A stretch of DNA of 64,000 nt from Phyllostachys edulis (GCA_036346405.1 CM070561.1:3536834-3600833); one strand, 5' to 3'. Shown: positions 10,194-23,018, counted from the first letter of the stretch. The notes: generated by a model from the sequence alone, not told the origin. Numbers and translations are program-made.

Positions 10194-11695
10194 ATGGCTC
10201 TCCCGGCGTCGAGATCCGGCCTCTTCCGTTTCCTCTCGCCCCGCCTCCGCCTCCAGCCCACGGACATCGCCGCGGCCGCCACCTGGGGCGTCGCCGCCGG
10301 TAGCGCCGCCATCTACCTCGTCCAGGTCAGGGTTAACCAACGACTCATATCTACCGCCAATTCGCCATCCGTCTGACCTGCCCTTATTTCTTCTCATGGT
10401 CATGGCTTGATCCGTAGGTATGTATGTTTGTTCTAGCGGTATTAGGGTTTGGTTAATGTAGATCGGATCTCTCATGCTTGTGCGCTCGTTGTTGCCCTGG
10501 ATCCGCGGCGTGTTGGATCGGTCTTACTAAGGCTCCGCGATCTGAGTGATTGGATCTATGGTCAGTCATACTAGCGGTCTGGATCTGAGTAATAGGGGAG
10601 TGCAAGGGGAAGAAGAATCAGTGATCCTTTGATGGTCACAAATTTATTCACCGGGTTTGCTATTACTGAATTTGAACGCTTTGCAATTGTTTAGATGTTA
10701 AGATGGTGCATCGTGCTAGCAAGTTAGTTGAACAAAAATTGCGATGTCTTCTTAGAATCAAACATGATGCAGTTTAGGACCTGTGAAATGCTGTACTGCT
10801 GCTGGTGTTTCAAAAAAGAAGAAGAAGAAGAAGAAGAAGAAGAAGAAGAAACTGGGGCTATTTAGGTCCTATGTTCTGAAAAGAAGACTTTCATAAAAAA
10901 TGCTTGTATTAGGATGTCCTAGATACGGTGATACACCCGTCTGGAACGCATTGGTATAGTATTTTTGAGTTGTATGCTCTATCAATCAGCTGGGGACTTC
11001 AAAATGACTGAGCAATATGCATACACCATTCATGTTCCCATTTACTGAAGTTTTGATGATTTCATACTGTTATGAAGTTAGTTAGCTAAAGGTATTCTAC
11101 ATACCATGTACAATAAGTATGCTCTCAAGTCTGTAACACCTTTTTTTTTCTCGCTGGTAAATTTCTTTTTATCTGCTGGAGCGCCAGCACATTATAGTAC
11201 ATGTTTATTATGGTCCATGGATCATCTGTGGTCATTACCAACTTTATCTGATTTTCCTTAAGACTTATATCTGGTGCTGTGATTCTGGCAATTATACTTT
11301 ATGTCGCCCTCTCACTGTTTTGGCCCCTTGCTACCAAATTCAGGAGAACAGTGCTGCATTTACAATACCTGAAATTAGAACTTTGGTGAACTCATATGGT
11401 CTTTCACATTTCATATGGTCTTTCACATTTGTGGTTACACTATTAACATATGCTTCGATTTCTAGTAGGACATAACTTATTGTATCTAGATATTTTGTGT
11501 TTTGTTTGCACTCTGGAGTTTAGGTTTTGTTGTTAATGAGTTTTCTTCTGCATTTTTTCATCGCAATCCATGATTTTATTAGGTTTAGAGTTTGTGCCAC
11601 CATGTCAATGACTCTGAAAATTCTTTCTACCTCTTTTGCAGCCATTTGACTGGATTAAGAAAACTTTCTTCGAGAAACCTGAACCAGAGGCTTGA
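10194..11695 (+). CDS. Ubiquinol-cytochrome c reductase complex 6.7 kDa protein
   Basis: Small subunit of mitochondrial complex III (bc1 complex) in the inner membrane, a QCR10-like structural subunit. Exon 1 is 10194-10325 and exon 2 is 11642-11695, with GT/AG borders and phase 0, giving 61 residues. The sequence is a basic, Ala/Ser/Arg-containing start, one membrane segment at about residues 24-43 (AAAATWGVAAGSAAIYLV), then PFDWIKKTFFEKPE, the conserved C-terminal signature of the plant family. Length matches the family. The intron is about 1.3 kb and contains an AAG microsatellite and a short tandem repeat of TCATATGGTCTTTCACATTT at about 11393-11432. Site II motifs upstream suggest co-regulation with other respiratory genes. 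Confidence 0.88.
10817..10850 (+). repeat. (AAG)n microsatellite
   Basis: About eleven AAG units in the intron of the complex III subunit gene. Likely length-polymorphic. Confidence 0.9.
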
Positions 11696-11990
11696 GAGTC
11701 TTCTAGGCTTGGAAGAAGTCTGCAACTTTTGATGCCTTCACATTCCCGGGATGATTTCCGAGTGAAAAGAACTTGGATGACCCAACAAATAATATAAGAC
11801 CCTCATATTGATTTAGGTTACTCTTGCATGTTATCCTAAGGAGAGTGATCATGTGACGTCTTTTTCATCAAAAAGAAATTGTTTCTTGTGTTCTGCTGTG
11901 TCAAAAGATTGTGGTCCTGATGATTATTTTCTCTATGATGCATGGTGTCAGGCTTAGAGCTAGGACAAATGCAGTGCACACGCTCATCTC
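11696..11990 (+). other. 3' untranslated and downstream region of complex III gene
   Basis: Non-coding sequence following the stop codon at 11693-11695. No clear AATAAA signal, though AATAAT occurs near 11790. It ends at the inverted-repeat element starting at 11991. Confidence 0.5.
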
Positions 11991-12727
11991 GGGCGTTTGG
12001 TTGGGTGAATCAGAGTGAATCTGAATGGGATGAGATGGTACAAGATGGATGGAATCGTCCTGGATAGGATGATACATGTATGCTGTTTGGTTGGTTGTAT
12101 GGAATGGTACTTTGAATATGTTTGGTTGGTTGTATGTGATGATCTAGGATGGTTTGAGATGATGTTTGGTTGAAGAGATGAGGTTAGTTTGGGTGAGATT
12201 ATCTTTAAAATATTTTTTTTTTCTCCTTTCTTCCTTCCTTCCTTTTTCTTTTCACCATCGCCTCCCTAGCGTCATCGCGCTTCCCTTCGTCACCGCCTCT
12301 ATGCCTCCTAGCGCTGTCGTCTCCTTGCTCTGTCCAAAGGCCGTTCGCCTCGCCCATTCTTAGTGCCTCACTTCTCTTCTCTTCCTCTTGAGCTGAACCA
12401 TACCATCGCCGACTCCCTCTCTTTCCGGTGGCATGCTGCGCCTCAGTCGCCACCATCGCCAGCTCCCCCTCTTCGCCGGACCTCATCGAGGCCTCATGTC
12501 GGCTCGTGCGGTAACCCGAAGCCACGCCACGTGAACGAACACGATTGGGACGGCATGGTTTAACCAATTTTTCGAATGAGTTGATACAACATCTGGAAGG
12601 AATATTCCCCAAAGTTGGATCATCTCATCCGAGATTGGTTCCATCCCTTCAACCAAACACGAGGACAGGGCATATTCAGGACTAATCAGATCTAGGATCG
12701 AGCTCATCCACCGAATCAAACACACCC
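11991..12727. repeat. Inverted-repeat DNA transposon, nonautonomous
   Basis: The left end GGGCGTTTGGTTGGGTG and the inverted right end GGGTGTGTTTGATTCGGTG are imperfect terminal inverted repeats of the GGG(N)GTTTGG type. Several internal copies of TTTGGTTGGTTGTATG lie in the left part, and a C/T-rich segment (12220-12500) lies in the middle. I could not see a TSD, so the superfamily (Harbinger/Tourist or other) is open. Frames inside are low complexity and not annotated. Confidence 0.55.
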
Positions 12728-13452
12728 TAAATTGATCCATCGACTGTTATCTAGCTCATTGAACTATATCGTTCTCTTGTCATTATCTTCAATTTTGTCA
12801 AGCGAAGATAGCAACTTCTTTTCGTTTCATTTGCTCGTGATGCCTGATCTTATTTTTCTGTGGTATCGTTGGCTAAAACGTTAGTTTGAAGCCTCGAACC
12901 TAGATGCGTGTAACAAGGGCCTAACAAAAGGGAAGAGCCAAGAAGAAATTCTCTTTGGAGCGCTTGATTTTGACCGTCAGATGGCGATCGGACTGTGCAA
13001 TTGACCCTGGTTAAAATATCATCGACGTACACGGCGAGCCATTGACTCTGGGCGCCAATCTCCAAACTGTGAATGCAGAGCCGCCCGGTCCCCGAAACCT
13101 GACGTCACTCACACAAATCTTTTTCCTCGTTAAACCAACGCAACACCTGGCTTGGAAGCGTTCCAACTCCCACGAGGAGACCGCGTCCTCTCCCTCCCCC
13201 GCCACGTCTCCCATTACACCTCTCTAGATCTCACTGCACAATTCCTTCTCAGCTCTCGGCCGGTCAAATCCTTCGTGGGGAGGGCTCCTTTTGCACTCAG
13301 CTGCCGCGAAAGGCTCCCCTTCTTTTTGCCAGGAAGCCACCCAGAGCGCAAATTCTGACCCCAATCGCACGGAAAGCGCGCTTCTTGATCGACGATAGCT
13401 TGATCCAAGAACCGATTTTTCTTTCTCTTGTTTGTCAAGAGAACGAGCGGAG
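12728..13452 (+). other. Upstream and 5' leader region of the sorting-receptor gene
   Basis: No gene. The last 300 bases are C/T-rich (TCCCCCGCCACGTCTCCC, TTTTTCTTTCTCTTG) as in many plant 5' leaders. CACGT cores occur near 13201. A frame running into the receptor gene starts only at a TTG at 13432, so the first ATG, 13453, is taken as the start. Confidence 0.45.
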
Positions 13453-16400
13453 ATGGGAGGGAGGTTGCCGGCATGGTGGGCTCTGCTTTTGCTGGTGCTG
13501 GCGTTCATGGCGGGGCAGGCGGCGGGAAGGTTCGTGGTGGAGAAGAACAGCCTGCGGGTGACGTCGCCGGCGGGGCTCCGGGGCGTCTACGAGTGCGCCA
13601 TCGGTAACTTCGGCATGCCGCAGTACGGGGGCACCATGCACGGGGTGGTCGTCTACCCCAAGTCCAACAAGAAGGCGTGCAAGGGGTTCGACGAATTCGA
13701 CCTCTCCTTCAAGCCCAAGTCCGGCGGCCTCCCCGTCTTCCTCCTCGTCGATCGCGGAGGTGAGGATTCGGTTCTTGGAACCTTTTGGGTGACTTTTCCC
13801 AATTTGTAGTTTAAAGTGAGTAATTTATGGATTGCACGTACGTTCTCATTTGTCCTACCTTGCAGCCTAGCTGGAGTAATTTAATATTCATGTACTTTCT
13901 CATTTGTCCGAGCTAGCAGCTAGCACCTAGCACCTGATGCGTTTTAAATTGTACTAATCAAACAGTATGATTTGGAACTTGGATTCAGTCTGTAGTGATG
14001 TTCTTTGAGCGAATCCCATTTTGTCAGAGTTGCAGAAGCTGTTAGTCTGTTTCAACGAGCTCTTTTATGGTACACTCAATTTAATACATACCAATGATTC
14101 AATAGTTCAGATTAGTTAGGATTTAATTATGTTATGCCTGTGGTATGAGTAGTACAATCCCAGGAGTAGAATTGTATTGCCTATGTGAGGATGGCATGAC
14201 ATGAGAGTAATATTTTCAATCCTAGTTAGAAAAGTCTATAATACTCTCACAAATATAATTATAAATACAAAGAAAAATCTATTATACCGTTAACAAATCA
14301 ATTATCAGATTTAATTTATACTACCACCGTATACTACTAGTCGGATGTACTGTAAAATTTCTCTTTTCAATAGGTATGGTATTTTTACTTGTCAAAATTG
14401 TTAGTTTGGATCTTTCCCTCCATAGGCTAATTGGTATGATGTGCGTTATTCAACATGCAATTTGATCCTAATTAGTCCTGCTCTCTGAATGGAGAGTTTT
14501 TGTCAGACATATTTGCGCAGCTGTGTGTAATTCGGTATTTAGCACAGTTTTGTGTCTGCTTGTTACTTCAGTGCGGGGATTGTTGAAATTTTGGGTAAGT
14601 AATTTGGTGGCCTGGTGGCTTGGCCTATCCCTGTTTGGAGAAAGATGTGTACGTATGCTTGTATTCAGTTCTTGTGCTTTGAGTGAGTCAGGGGATAGAA
14701 CTTGGTACTTTGGTTGTCTCAATTATTTAGTTGTCTGCTGTATTTGGTATCACATACCTCTCTCCAGAAGATGCTTTTCCCTATCTTGCAACCAGAAAAG
14801 TCTTGACTGAGCTGTTTCGTGAAAATCCACAATTGTAATGCCCCAAAGAAGGGAATCTCTACTATAGTACCATCATCATAGAAGGGTTTTAATTAGATGT
14901 GTTTTAATACTATTCAGCCATATTTGTTCAACAAAGCAGACAACTAGCATGAGATTTCTATCATCTTAAATCTGCCGTCCTGGTTGTGACCTTGGAACGA
15001 AAACTGCTTAAATAAAAAGGGTTACACTTGTAAGTACCATGTTGTTTTAGCTACTATGATTCAGAAATTACAATTGTGTAAGTGATCAGCCAAATGACAG
15101 TTTCCATAGTTAATTCAAGTTTTGCATACTGCAGTAAGGAAAATAAGCAACTGGTAGAAAAACTATATATTTCCATTTTTTGCCCCTACAGCTTATGTTA
15201 CTGCAATGTTATTTTGGCTTAATTGTGTAAACTGAAACTGCAGACAGAAGGTGATTTAAAGATGTATATGGAAGCTGAACATAGGACGGTGTATATTTTG
15301 AAAGCAATGGCTATAAAATATGTGAACCAGTTTAGTAGGAATCAGTCCAGAATTTAAGTTAAAAAGGGTTATAAAAAATATGTATAACTGTTCATTATTT
15401 GTCATTTGTTAGGAAAGAAACAGCACTAGTATTGCTATGTTCTGTGAAAACATATAATCACGTCATTTGGATGTTTGGTTCTGTCTTCTTTCTCCTACTT
15501 CTTAGGGGACAATATCGCTGGCAATGTTTATAATCATTACCAAAAAAGGGTGCTTTAATGCTTTGTAATGTGCAGACTGCTACTTCACAACAAAGGGATG
15601 GAATGCGCAAAATGCTGGAGCTGCAGCAGTTCTTGTTGCCGATGACAAAGTGGAGCCTTTGATCACAATGGACACTCCAGAATCTAGTGGCACAGAGCAC
15701 ATAGAGAACATCACTGTTCCTTCAGCACTTGTAACAAAGAAATTTGGGGACGACCTTAAGCAAGCACTGGAAAATGGTGATATGGTAAATGTCCTCCTGG
15801 ATTGGAGGGAATCTCTCCCCCACCCGGATGAGCGTGTAGAGTATGAATTCTGGACAAACAGCAATGATGAATGTGGTGCCAAATGTGACATGCAAATGAA
15901 TTTTGTAAGGAGCTTCAGAGGAATAGCGCAAGTGCTTGAGAAAAGGGGTTACACCCAGTTCACACCTCATTATATTACGTGGTATTGTCCAGAAGCTTTT
16001 GTCCTAAGCAAGCAGTGCAAATCGCAGTGCATCAATCATGGGAGATACTGCGCTCCCGATCCAGAGCAGGACTTCAGCACTGGATATGATGGAAAAGATG
16101 TTGTGGTTCAGAACCTACTTCAAATTTGCTTGTTCAAGGTTGCTAATGAAAGTCGCAAGCCATGGTTGTGGTGGGATTATGTGCACGACTTTGCAATTAG
16201 GTGCCCAATGAAGGAGAAGAAATACACACGTGAATGTGCTAATGGTGTTATTAAGTCATTTGGTAGGTCTAGTTAACTTTATTCACTATAATTACTTTGT
16301 TGTTTGCACTGATGGTTGCTTAATGACAAGCCAAATAAATAAAATTCGAGGCCATTTATTTATCTGTCCTTTTTACAGGATTGGACATTGAGAAGATCAA

Positions 16401-19023
16401 CAAGTGCGTGGGAGACCCTGAAGCCGATGAAGAAAATCCAGTGCTCAAAGCAGAACAAGATGCTCAAGTAAGACTGTTGATTAACCTTAGTATTTTCGTT
16501 CTGCATGTGTGTACATTCAGATATTCTTCAGTAGTTCATGGCAGACTGATCTTTATGCCTTTTATCCTTCAGATCGGTCATGGTTCTCGAGGGGATGTCA
16601 CTATATTGCCAACTCTTGTCGTCAATAACAGGCAATACAGAGGTGTGTCCATTATCCTACTGTGCAGTTCTTTTTAGCTCAATGCTTTTTATCTTATATT
16701 TTGGTTTTCCTTCTAGGTAAGCTGGAGAAAAGTGCTGTGCTAAAAGCAATATGCTCGGGATTTGAGGAGACAACCGAACCTGATGTTTGTTTGACTGAAG
16801 GTTTGTGAATTATTTTTCCTTTTTATCAAATAAATGTACCTGGATTTTGTCTGATGGTGCATTGGATTTTTCTTTTTTGGCATCCTCTCTTGTGTGTAGA
16901 GATACAAACAAATGAATGTTTGGAAAACAATGGAGGTTGTTGGCTGGACAAGGGGAATAATTTTACTGCATGCAAGGTACAGCTTTACTGGGAAAAAACA
17001 CTGCTGATATTGCTTACCTTCTTCACCTTTATTTATGTCTGGGGTACACATTTCTAATTTCATGGGTGACATATTCTAGGATACCTTCCGTGGGCGAGTT
17101 TGTGAATGCCCTATTGTCAATGGTGTAAAGTTTGTTGGTGACGGGTACACCCACTGTGAAGGTATAATTTCGCGTTTTACTTCTTGGAAGTTGTGTTGGC
17201 AGCATCTATTTCCATAAGGGTTATGTTCTGATTGCCTGATTGTGTTGGCAGCATATATTTGAAACAAAATGGTTCCCTTAGGGCCCTTACTAGTTACTAT
17301 AGATATAGAATCATGCTTATGCATAAGAATGTGAAGACTGATTGTTCCTTGGGCAGCTTCTGGTGTTGGTAGGTGCCAAATTAACAATGGAGGCTGCTGG
17401 AAGGAAACTAGGAATGGGAAGACTGTCTCTGCTTGCTCAGTAAGATAATCTCTTTCAGAAGTCTTCTAGTTCGCAGTTTTCTTGTGGCTGTTGTGCAGTG
17501 CAGAGCTGACTGTGGAAACATACAGAATGAAGAAGCTGAAGGCTGCAATTGCCCACCAGGTTTAAAGGGTGATGGCATGAACAGTTGCGAAGGTATCACT
17601 CTTAAGAATAGGGAGATTCAAGGATTTGACATAATATTGTTATGCAACCTTGTGGGCAATATTATTCCATGTTGACATAATATGCTTATGTATGGCTATA
17701 CTTAGCATTGTTTGTTTTGCAAGACTGTGTTTTAAAAAATATGTTGCAAGACTGATATTTGTGCATGAGCCAACGATATTTGTTACAGAAATCCATCCTA
17801 CAAACTAGTTCTGGCAAACCTAGAATAATGGCTCAAGTTGAATTGTTTGAGCTTCTGAAGTTATTTCTTATACATAATATCTCCGCTTGGCACTTGCAGA
17901 TCTTGATGAATGCAAAGAGAAACTTTTCTGCCAGTGCAAGGACTGCACTTGTGAGAATACATGGGGAAGCTATGAGTGCAGCTGTGGTGGTAACAATATG
18001 TTATACATCAGAGAGCATGATACTTGTATCAGTGAGTCGCCTAACCTGAATTTTTTTGGAGTCTTATTATATGGTTCAGTCCTCTTCATATCTGCATTCT
18101 GCACCTCAGTACCCTCAAAGGGAGAAGTAATTCCATTTTCTATTCCAAGGTGTCAATGTGTTATCCTAAGTTTGCAACGTAGACTTAGTTGACCATAGGC
18201 TGAGATTTGAAACATATACTAGCCCTTGTTAGTCATCCTTGGAAATATCTTAAGCAACTCCCGTTGTTACTAGTTTTAGTTTAGGTGGGTTGCTAGACAG
18301 TAGCCTGAAAAGGTTGTTCTCTTTATGTTTGCAGTCTGTTTATTGGCAGCTTGAACAATACACGGCTGTACCATGATGTATACGGTAGCATCGATCTGGT
18401 GGAACATGGCGTTGCTTTAGAGTAAATCGTCCTTAAACTTTTATCTGGTGGAACTTTCAAAGTGCGGCGTTGTCTCAAATTTCTTAAACTTTATCACAAA
18501 CTATGTTTGAATGTGTGCGTAGATAGAAGTAGCTTTATGTCTATTCACAAACAATGCGTAGATAGAAGTAGCTTTATGTCTATTATGCTGAAATGATGTA
18601 AAAGATAAGAAACATTTTTCTTCAAACAGTTCTTCCTTTGTTTATAACGTAGTAATGTGATGCCTTTTGCAATCGATGTGCAGGCAAAGTTGCTTCTTCG
18701 GCAGTGGGCTGGAGCTTCCTGTGGGTTATTTTCTTTGGCCTCGCATTGGCTGGAGTTGGAGCATATGCTTTATACAAATATCGGCTACGGGTAAACAACT
18801 CCCCGTCCTTCTATTTAATCCATCTGCAAATGATCAGAAAAAAAATATAGTTCGTTCGGTAGAGATATTGCGCTAATTTATGTGTCTCATACTTTGCCTT
18901 ATCGTGATGCCATACCAGAGTTACATGGATTCAGAGATTCGTGCAATCATGGCTCAGTACATGCCTCTGGAGAACCAAGAAACACCGAATCAACAACATC
19001 CTGTGGAGCATGCTGATATCTGA
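13453..19023 (+). CDS. VSR: Vacuolar sorting receptor (BP-80/VSR family)
   Basis: Type I membrane receptor that carries soluble vacuolar proteins from the Golgi/TGN to prevacuolar compartments. Twelve exons join in frame: 13453-13759, 15576-16262, 16379-16467, 16573-16642, 16717-16800, 16900-16976, 17080-17161, 17357-17439, 17499-17592, 17900-18031, 18684-18790 and 18919-19023, giving 638 residues. Visible parts, in order, are a signal peptide (about 1-24, LLLLVLAFMAGQAAG); a PA domain (about 50-165, VFLLVDRGDCYFTTK); the central VSR region (YEFWTNSNDECG, WYCPEAFVLSKQC, WWDYVHDFAIRCP); Cys-rich EGF-like repeats (NECLENNGGCW, RCQINNGGCW, and a Ca-binding type DLDECKEK); a membrane segment at about 578-598; and a tail with the YxxPhi sorting signal YMPL at 618-621. 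All splice phases agree, so it appears intact. Intron 1 is 1.8 kb. Which rice VSR paralogue it is cannot be told here. Confidence 0.95.
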
Positions 19024-19439
19024 AATAGCAAAGTTTATTTCGAGCAAGCATAATAGTTAGTAACATCGCATCGGTCGTCGTCATCTCGACAGAGGTCGGC
19101 TTGGAGCTGCCCTTTGTGCGCAGAAGATTAAAAAATTTCCATATAGCTTATGATTCTGAAAGAGGAAACAGTTGCACACCCTCTTTTTTCTGAAACCTAC
19201 AGAACAGATTAGGATCTCAGCAGAGTTTGGACCTCCAATTGGCCTCTGGTCATAATTTTGACCTTGTGGTCTTGTTCTGTATTCTACACTCGCGCCTGTT
19301 AACATCGTGTAAATACTGTTGTTCAGACAATAGCATTTTACTGTCCTTAATAAAGAGCTCAGAAGAGCAGGAGCTTACTACCCCTTGTCTGAAATGGACA
19401 GTGTTGAGTCTACCCCAAAGGCCAAAAGATATTTGCAGT
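19024..19439 (+). other. 3' untranslated region of the sorting-receptor gene
   Basis: Non-coding sequence following the stop codon. AATAAA at 19349-19354 is a plausible poly(A) signal about 325 bases downstream. The region ends at the TSD of the Mutator-like element. Confidence 0.6.
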
Positions 19440-19448
19440 CAGCCTAAA

Positions 19449-20829
19449 GAATTTTTTTATTTAATCCTTTTTTAATAATATATTAAAGTTAGCCCCTCAT
19501 TAACTTTATTTTCAATTCTAACCCATTTGGTCACGCCATAATGCGAGATGTGGTAAAACGACTCTGTCATGCCACTGTCCTTAGCGTGACTAAATCTGTC
19601 ACGCAAGCCTCCGTCCGCACGCCGTGCCAGCGTGGCAACTGTCACGCCATCACTTATGGCATGATAATCTTGTCTTGTCACGCCAACACGCATAGCGTGA
19701 CGGTGTTGACTATTTTTTGAAGGTTTTCCCGCTTCTGGTGCCAAATCCTATCACGCTATAGCTCTTGGCGTTACAATATCATACTATCACGCTAGTGCTC
19801 ATGACGTGACAGTACATCTGTCTACAGAAAACAACAACATACACACACATTCAATCATTTCATTCAACAGGATAGAATAGACAACATAGAAGCATCTATT
19901 CATATATATATTCAATCATCCATTCAACAAGAAAGAGAACCTAAAAACATATATGTATATATTCATTCATTCATTACTTTGTTCAATCATATATCCATTC
20001 ATTACATCACTTGCGCTTTCGGTGTGGACCCATTCCCGGTGTGAACCTAGAAGTTGGATGTTTGCCACGCGTGCCGTCGATGACGTTGACTGAACTAATG
20101 TCCACGTGATCACGACATTTACGACGCCGAGGCGTGACCTGAGTCGGCTACGTGGCGGTAGTGCACTAACAAGGTGCGAGAGGACCATCTCATTGGGCAA
20201 CCTGGCGTCCACGTCATCGTCGTCCTATTCGTCGTCTCGTGCGGCCGAATTGGATGTCGTCACCCAAGATGACATAGCACGCGATAAGTCACTCCGAGCC
20301 GGGATAGGTTGAACAACATCTCCCGCCGCGGTGCAGTTCATCTTAGTTGCCATTCGTCGGTATCGACGGCGAACCATCTACAAGGGGTAAAAAAAATAAT
20401 GTAAGAATCTGACAACAAATTAACTTCTGAATTGATAGTAAGAAACACAACTAGCAGCTGTCATACCTCAACGAAGTTCCTCGTGCGTTGGAAGCTCCCC
20501 TCGAACCATTTGGTAGCATGACAACCTGACCGGCCTCGTTGCTTATGCGTGCCAGCTGTCACCACTGTCACACCACGCGTGTTGGCGTGATAAGGCAAGA
20601 TTGTCACACCATAAGTGATGACGTGATAGTAGGCACGCAAGCCCTCCACGCTAGCACGGCGTGTAGACGGAGGCTTACGTGGCAGCTTTGGTCACGTCGA
20701 GAACAGTGGCGTGATAGAGTGGTTTTGCCATGCCCCGCGTCATGGCGTGATCAAATATGTCAGAATTGAAAATACAGTTAGCGAGAGGTTAACTTTAAAA
20801 TATTATTAAAAAAAGATTTAAAAAAATCC
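19449..20829. mobile_element. Mutator-like element, nonautonomous
   Basis: A 1381-bp element with 9-bp flanks CAGCCTAAA (19440-19448) and GAGCCTAAA (20830-20838), eight of nine identical. Its terminal inverted repeats are long, about 330-370 bp (19449-19810 and about 20500-20829). They start GAATTTTTTTA / GGATTTTTTTA, share TTTTAATAATAT.TTAAAGTTA, and continue into blocks rich in GTCACGC and its inverse GCGTGAC. The unique middle (about 19820-20490) has short Ser/Arg-rich frames I do not recognise and no transposase. Long TIRs with a 9-bp TSD define a MULE. Whether the middle is a captured gene piece is open. Confidence 0.8.
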
Positions 20830-20838
20830 GAGCCTAAA

Positions 20839-22757
20839 CCGTATCACAATGCAGAGTTTCTTCTCTTTTCCGCTGTTCCAGTAAGATTTTTCGTCGGAAT
20901 CACTGCTCCGGTAGCTTCACTGTAACCTCCTCCTGTTTCCATCCGGAGTTAGTGAGTTATGCCTCTGACAGGTTACAGGCTGGGCAACACAGCAAGAACC
21001 ATCATGATATGTGTATGGAATAATATGGGCAAAATAATACTCCTACTAGTAGACCGGATTGGAGCATCCAGGAGTGCTCTTGGTGGTGGACCAAAAGGAG
21101 GAGGGGATCAATGATTAACTCCAACGCAAACAAACAGCAGCCTTGGTTCGGTGCGTGGAAATGGCTTGGCGCCCGAATAATTCTTGTGCGTCTGAAACAA
21201 ACAGAGCTAGCACGGCAACCTGCTGTTTGTTGAGCGTTTGGTACAGCACCGCGTAGGAATTCGACTCTACGTAAGCAACTGTCAGAATGAATGAATGACC
21301 GACTTCAGCGGCTCAATGGCTTTGGCTGCGTACGCTGCTAGCCCCCTGCTACAGGGGGGGCTGGATCAGATGTTCCCTGAAAGGGGTGACTCGTCGCAGG
21401 CAGGCAATTCTGGCCCGATCTTTCCGGATGAATCATGGCGAATTGTTGGCTATGCATTATCATTGCAAGGACAGATATATTCCCTCGATTTAGGGCCACA
21501 GATTAGGTACGGCGCGGCGCGCCCGCCTTCAGCCTTCCTTCCCCCACAGTCATCGACGGGTTGAGGGAATCTTTTGCATATATGGCCCTCCGACAGTTTT
21601 TTTCTCCTAAACTAGTATTCTCTCACACAAAATTGTATTTTTAGACCCCTCTCTCTCTCATTCCGCGGTCGGGGAGCGCGGAATGCCACTTTCCGCACTC
21701 CCCGAGTGCGGAAAGACACCAGAGAGGCGCCCAGTGCGGGACCAGCCACTTACCGCGGTGCGTGAGCGCGGGAAGAGGCTTCCGCGGTGGCCGAGAGCGG
21801 TAAGTGACCGGTTCAGTGGTCGCCATCCGTTCCCGCGGAGATTTGCGCTGAATGCCCCCCTTTCGTGCTCACCCACCGCGGTAAGAGAGGGAGGAAGGCT
21901 AGATTTACCAAAAAAAAAAAACGGTATAAGGGTTATTTTTGTAAATACATGGTGTTAAGGGGTCAAATACGTGATAGATTCCGGGTTGGGGTTGCAGATT
22001 ACCAAACTGGACATTGTAGCTCCGTCCTCCGTGTAGCAAGCATCTTTACCAACCTCTACAACTGCTGTGCCCGGCAAGGCGGCAACGTGCACCGAGGCAC
22101 CGCGCCCCACGCGCGTTTGCACGCGCCCAGCCGTGCTCCAGCACGCGTTGCGTCCCAGTTCCCACCCCAAAATCTGTAGGCGCGCACCGGCGAACCCAAC
22201 GTGGCGCTCCCACCACCCCGCAAGGCCGCAGCCCGCGTACGGCGGGCGCGTCGTGTGTGGCCGCGGCCGGCCGGCATACTCACGGGCGCCGGGCGGCAAG
22301 GACGCTGGAATCTCTTGCCCGTGATGGGTGTCCAATCGGTTTGACCACGGGAGTGGGTAGCTTTGCTTTGCTTTGCTTTGCCGGACAAGATTTCGCCGCG
22401 GGCAGTTTTCAGATTAAATGGCACCATTTACTTGTCTGCATGTTTTCCAACTGTCACGATCCCACGCACACACAAATTAAAGGTTGATTCCCCCAAACAA
22501 ATGGCTTTAGTACTCCAAATCCCGATGTGGATTTGCCGACCGCTTTGTTTTTTGGTTTAAAATGTCATCCTGCGTACACGAACAGTATACTCCATGACAT
22601 CGGTACAGGAAGAAAGGACCGAAGGGTATCTAACTTGTAACAAGTCGCTCTAAGCGTGTTACAATATCTTAAGCTGAAGACGTAATATGACGTGCACAGC
22701 AGTTTAGTTAGTTCGCGCGTCCATATCAAACATTATTGTTCGGCAGTTGCGCATATG
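20839..22757. other. Intergenic, with a GC-rich palindromic block
   Basis: No gene recognised. Positions 21660-21900 hold repeated CCGCGGT/ACCGCGG and GAGCGCGG words that form imperfect inverted repeats, for example CGGGGAGCGCGGAA at about 21668 facing TTCCGCACTCCCCG at about 21689, and CACTTACCGC facing GCGGTAAGTG. An A-run and A/T-rich sequence flank it. This looks like the inside of a decayed transposon whose ends I could not fix. Positions 22050-22330 are GC-rich with low-complexity frames. A TTTGC tandem run (GCTTTGCTTTGCTTTG) lies at about 22361-22380. Confidence 0.4.
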
Positions 22758-22759
22758 TA

Positions 22760-23018
22760 TCCTCCTTCTGATTTCAAATAGAAGTCGTTTTAGTTGTTGA
22801 CGTAGTTTCCGATGTAACAATTTGACTATCAATTTCTATAGAAACATGTTGTTTCAAATAAAAATAACTATACATTATGAAATCATATTTTATGATGGAA
22901 CTACCAATACTAATTTCATGTTATCAATCTTGATAATTATTTATATATTGATGGTCAAACCTAAAAATATTTGACCAATACATATTCTAAAACGACTTAT
23001 ATTTAGAATTGAATGTAG
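22760..23018. repeat. Stowaway-type MITE (diverged)
   Basis: A 259-bp A/T-rich element between TA dinucleotides (22758-22759, 23019-23020). The left end TCCTCCTTCTGATTTCAAAT and the inverted right end CTACATTCAATTCTAAATAT both continue into AAGTCGTTTTAG, the inner part of the grass Stowaway consensus (CTCCCTCCGTTTCA...). The hairpin form and TA target site support the call. Decay indicates age. Confidence 0.7.

Noticed and set aside
13432..13452. Earlier start for the VSR gene
   Set aside because: The in-frame upstream codon is TTG, and the signal peptide fits the ATG at 13453.
21295..21564. 89-codon frame (MTDFSGSMALAAY...)
   Set aside because: Balanced composition but no recognisable domain, no promoter evidence and no continuing exon.
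22056..22427. Several overlapping frames over 80-120 codons
   Set aside because: GC-rich DNA opens all frames; the products are Arg/Pro/Ala-rich with no motif.
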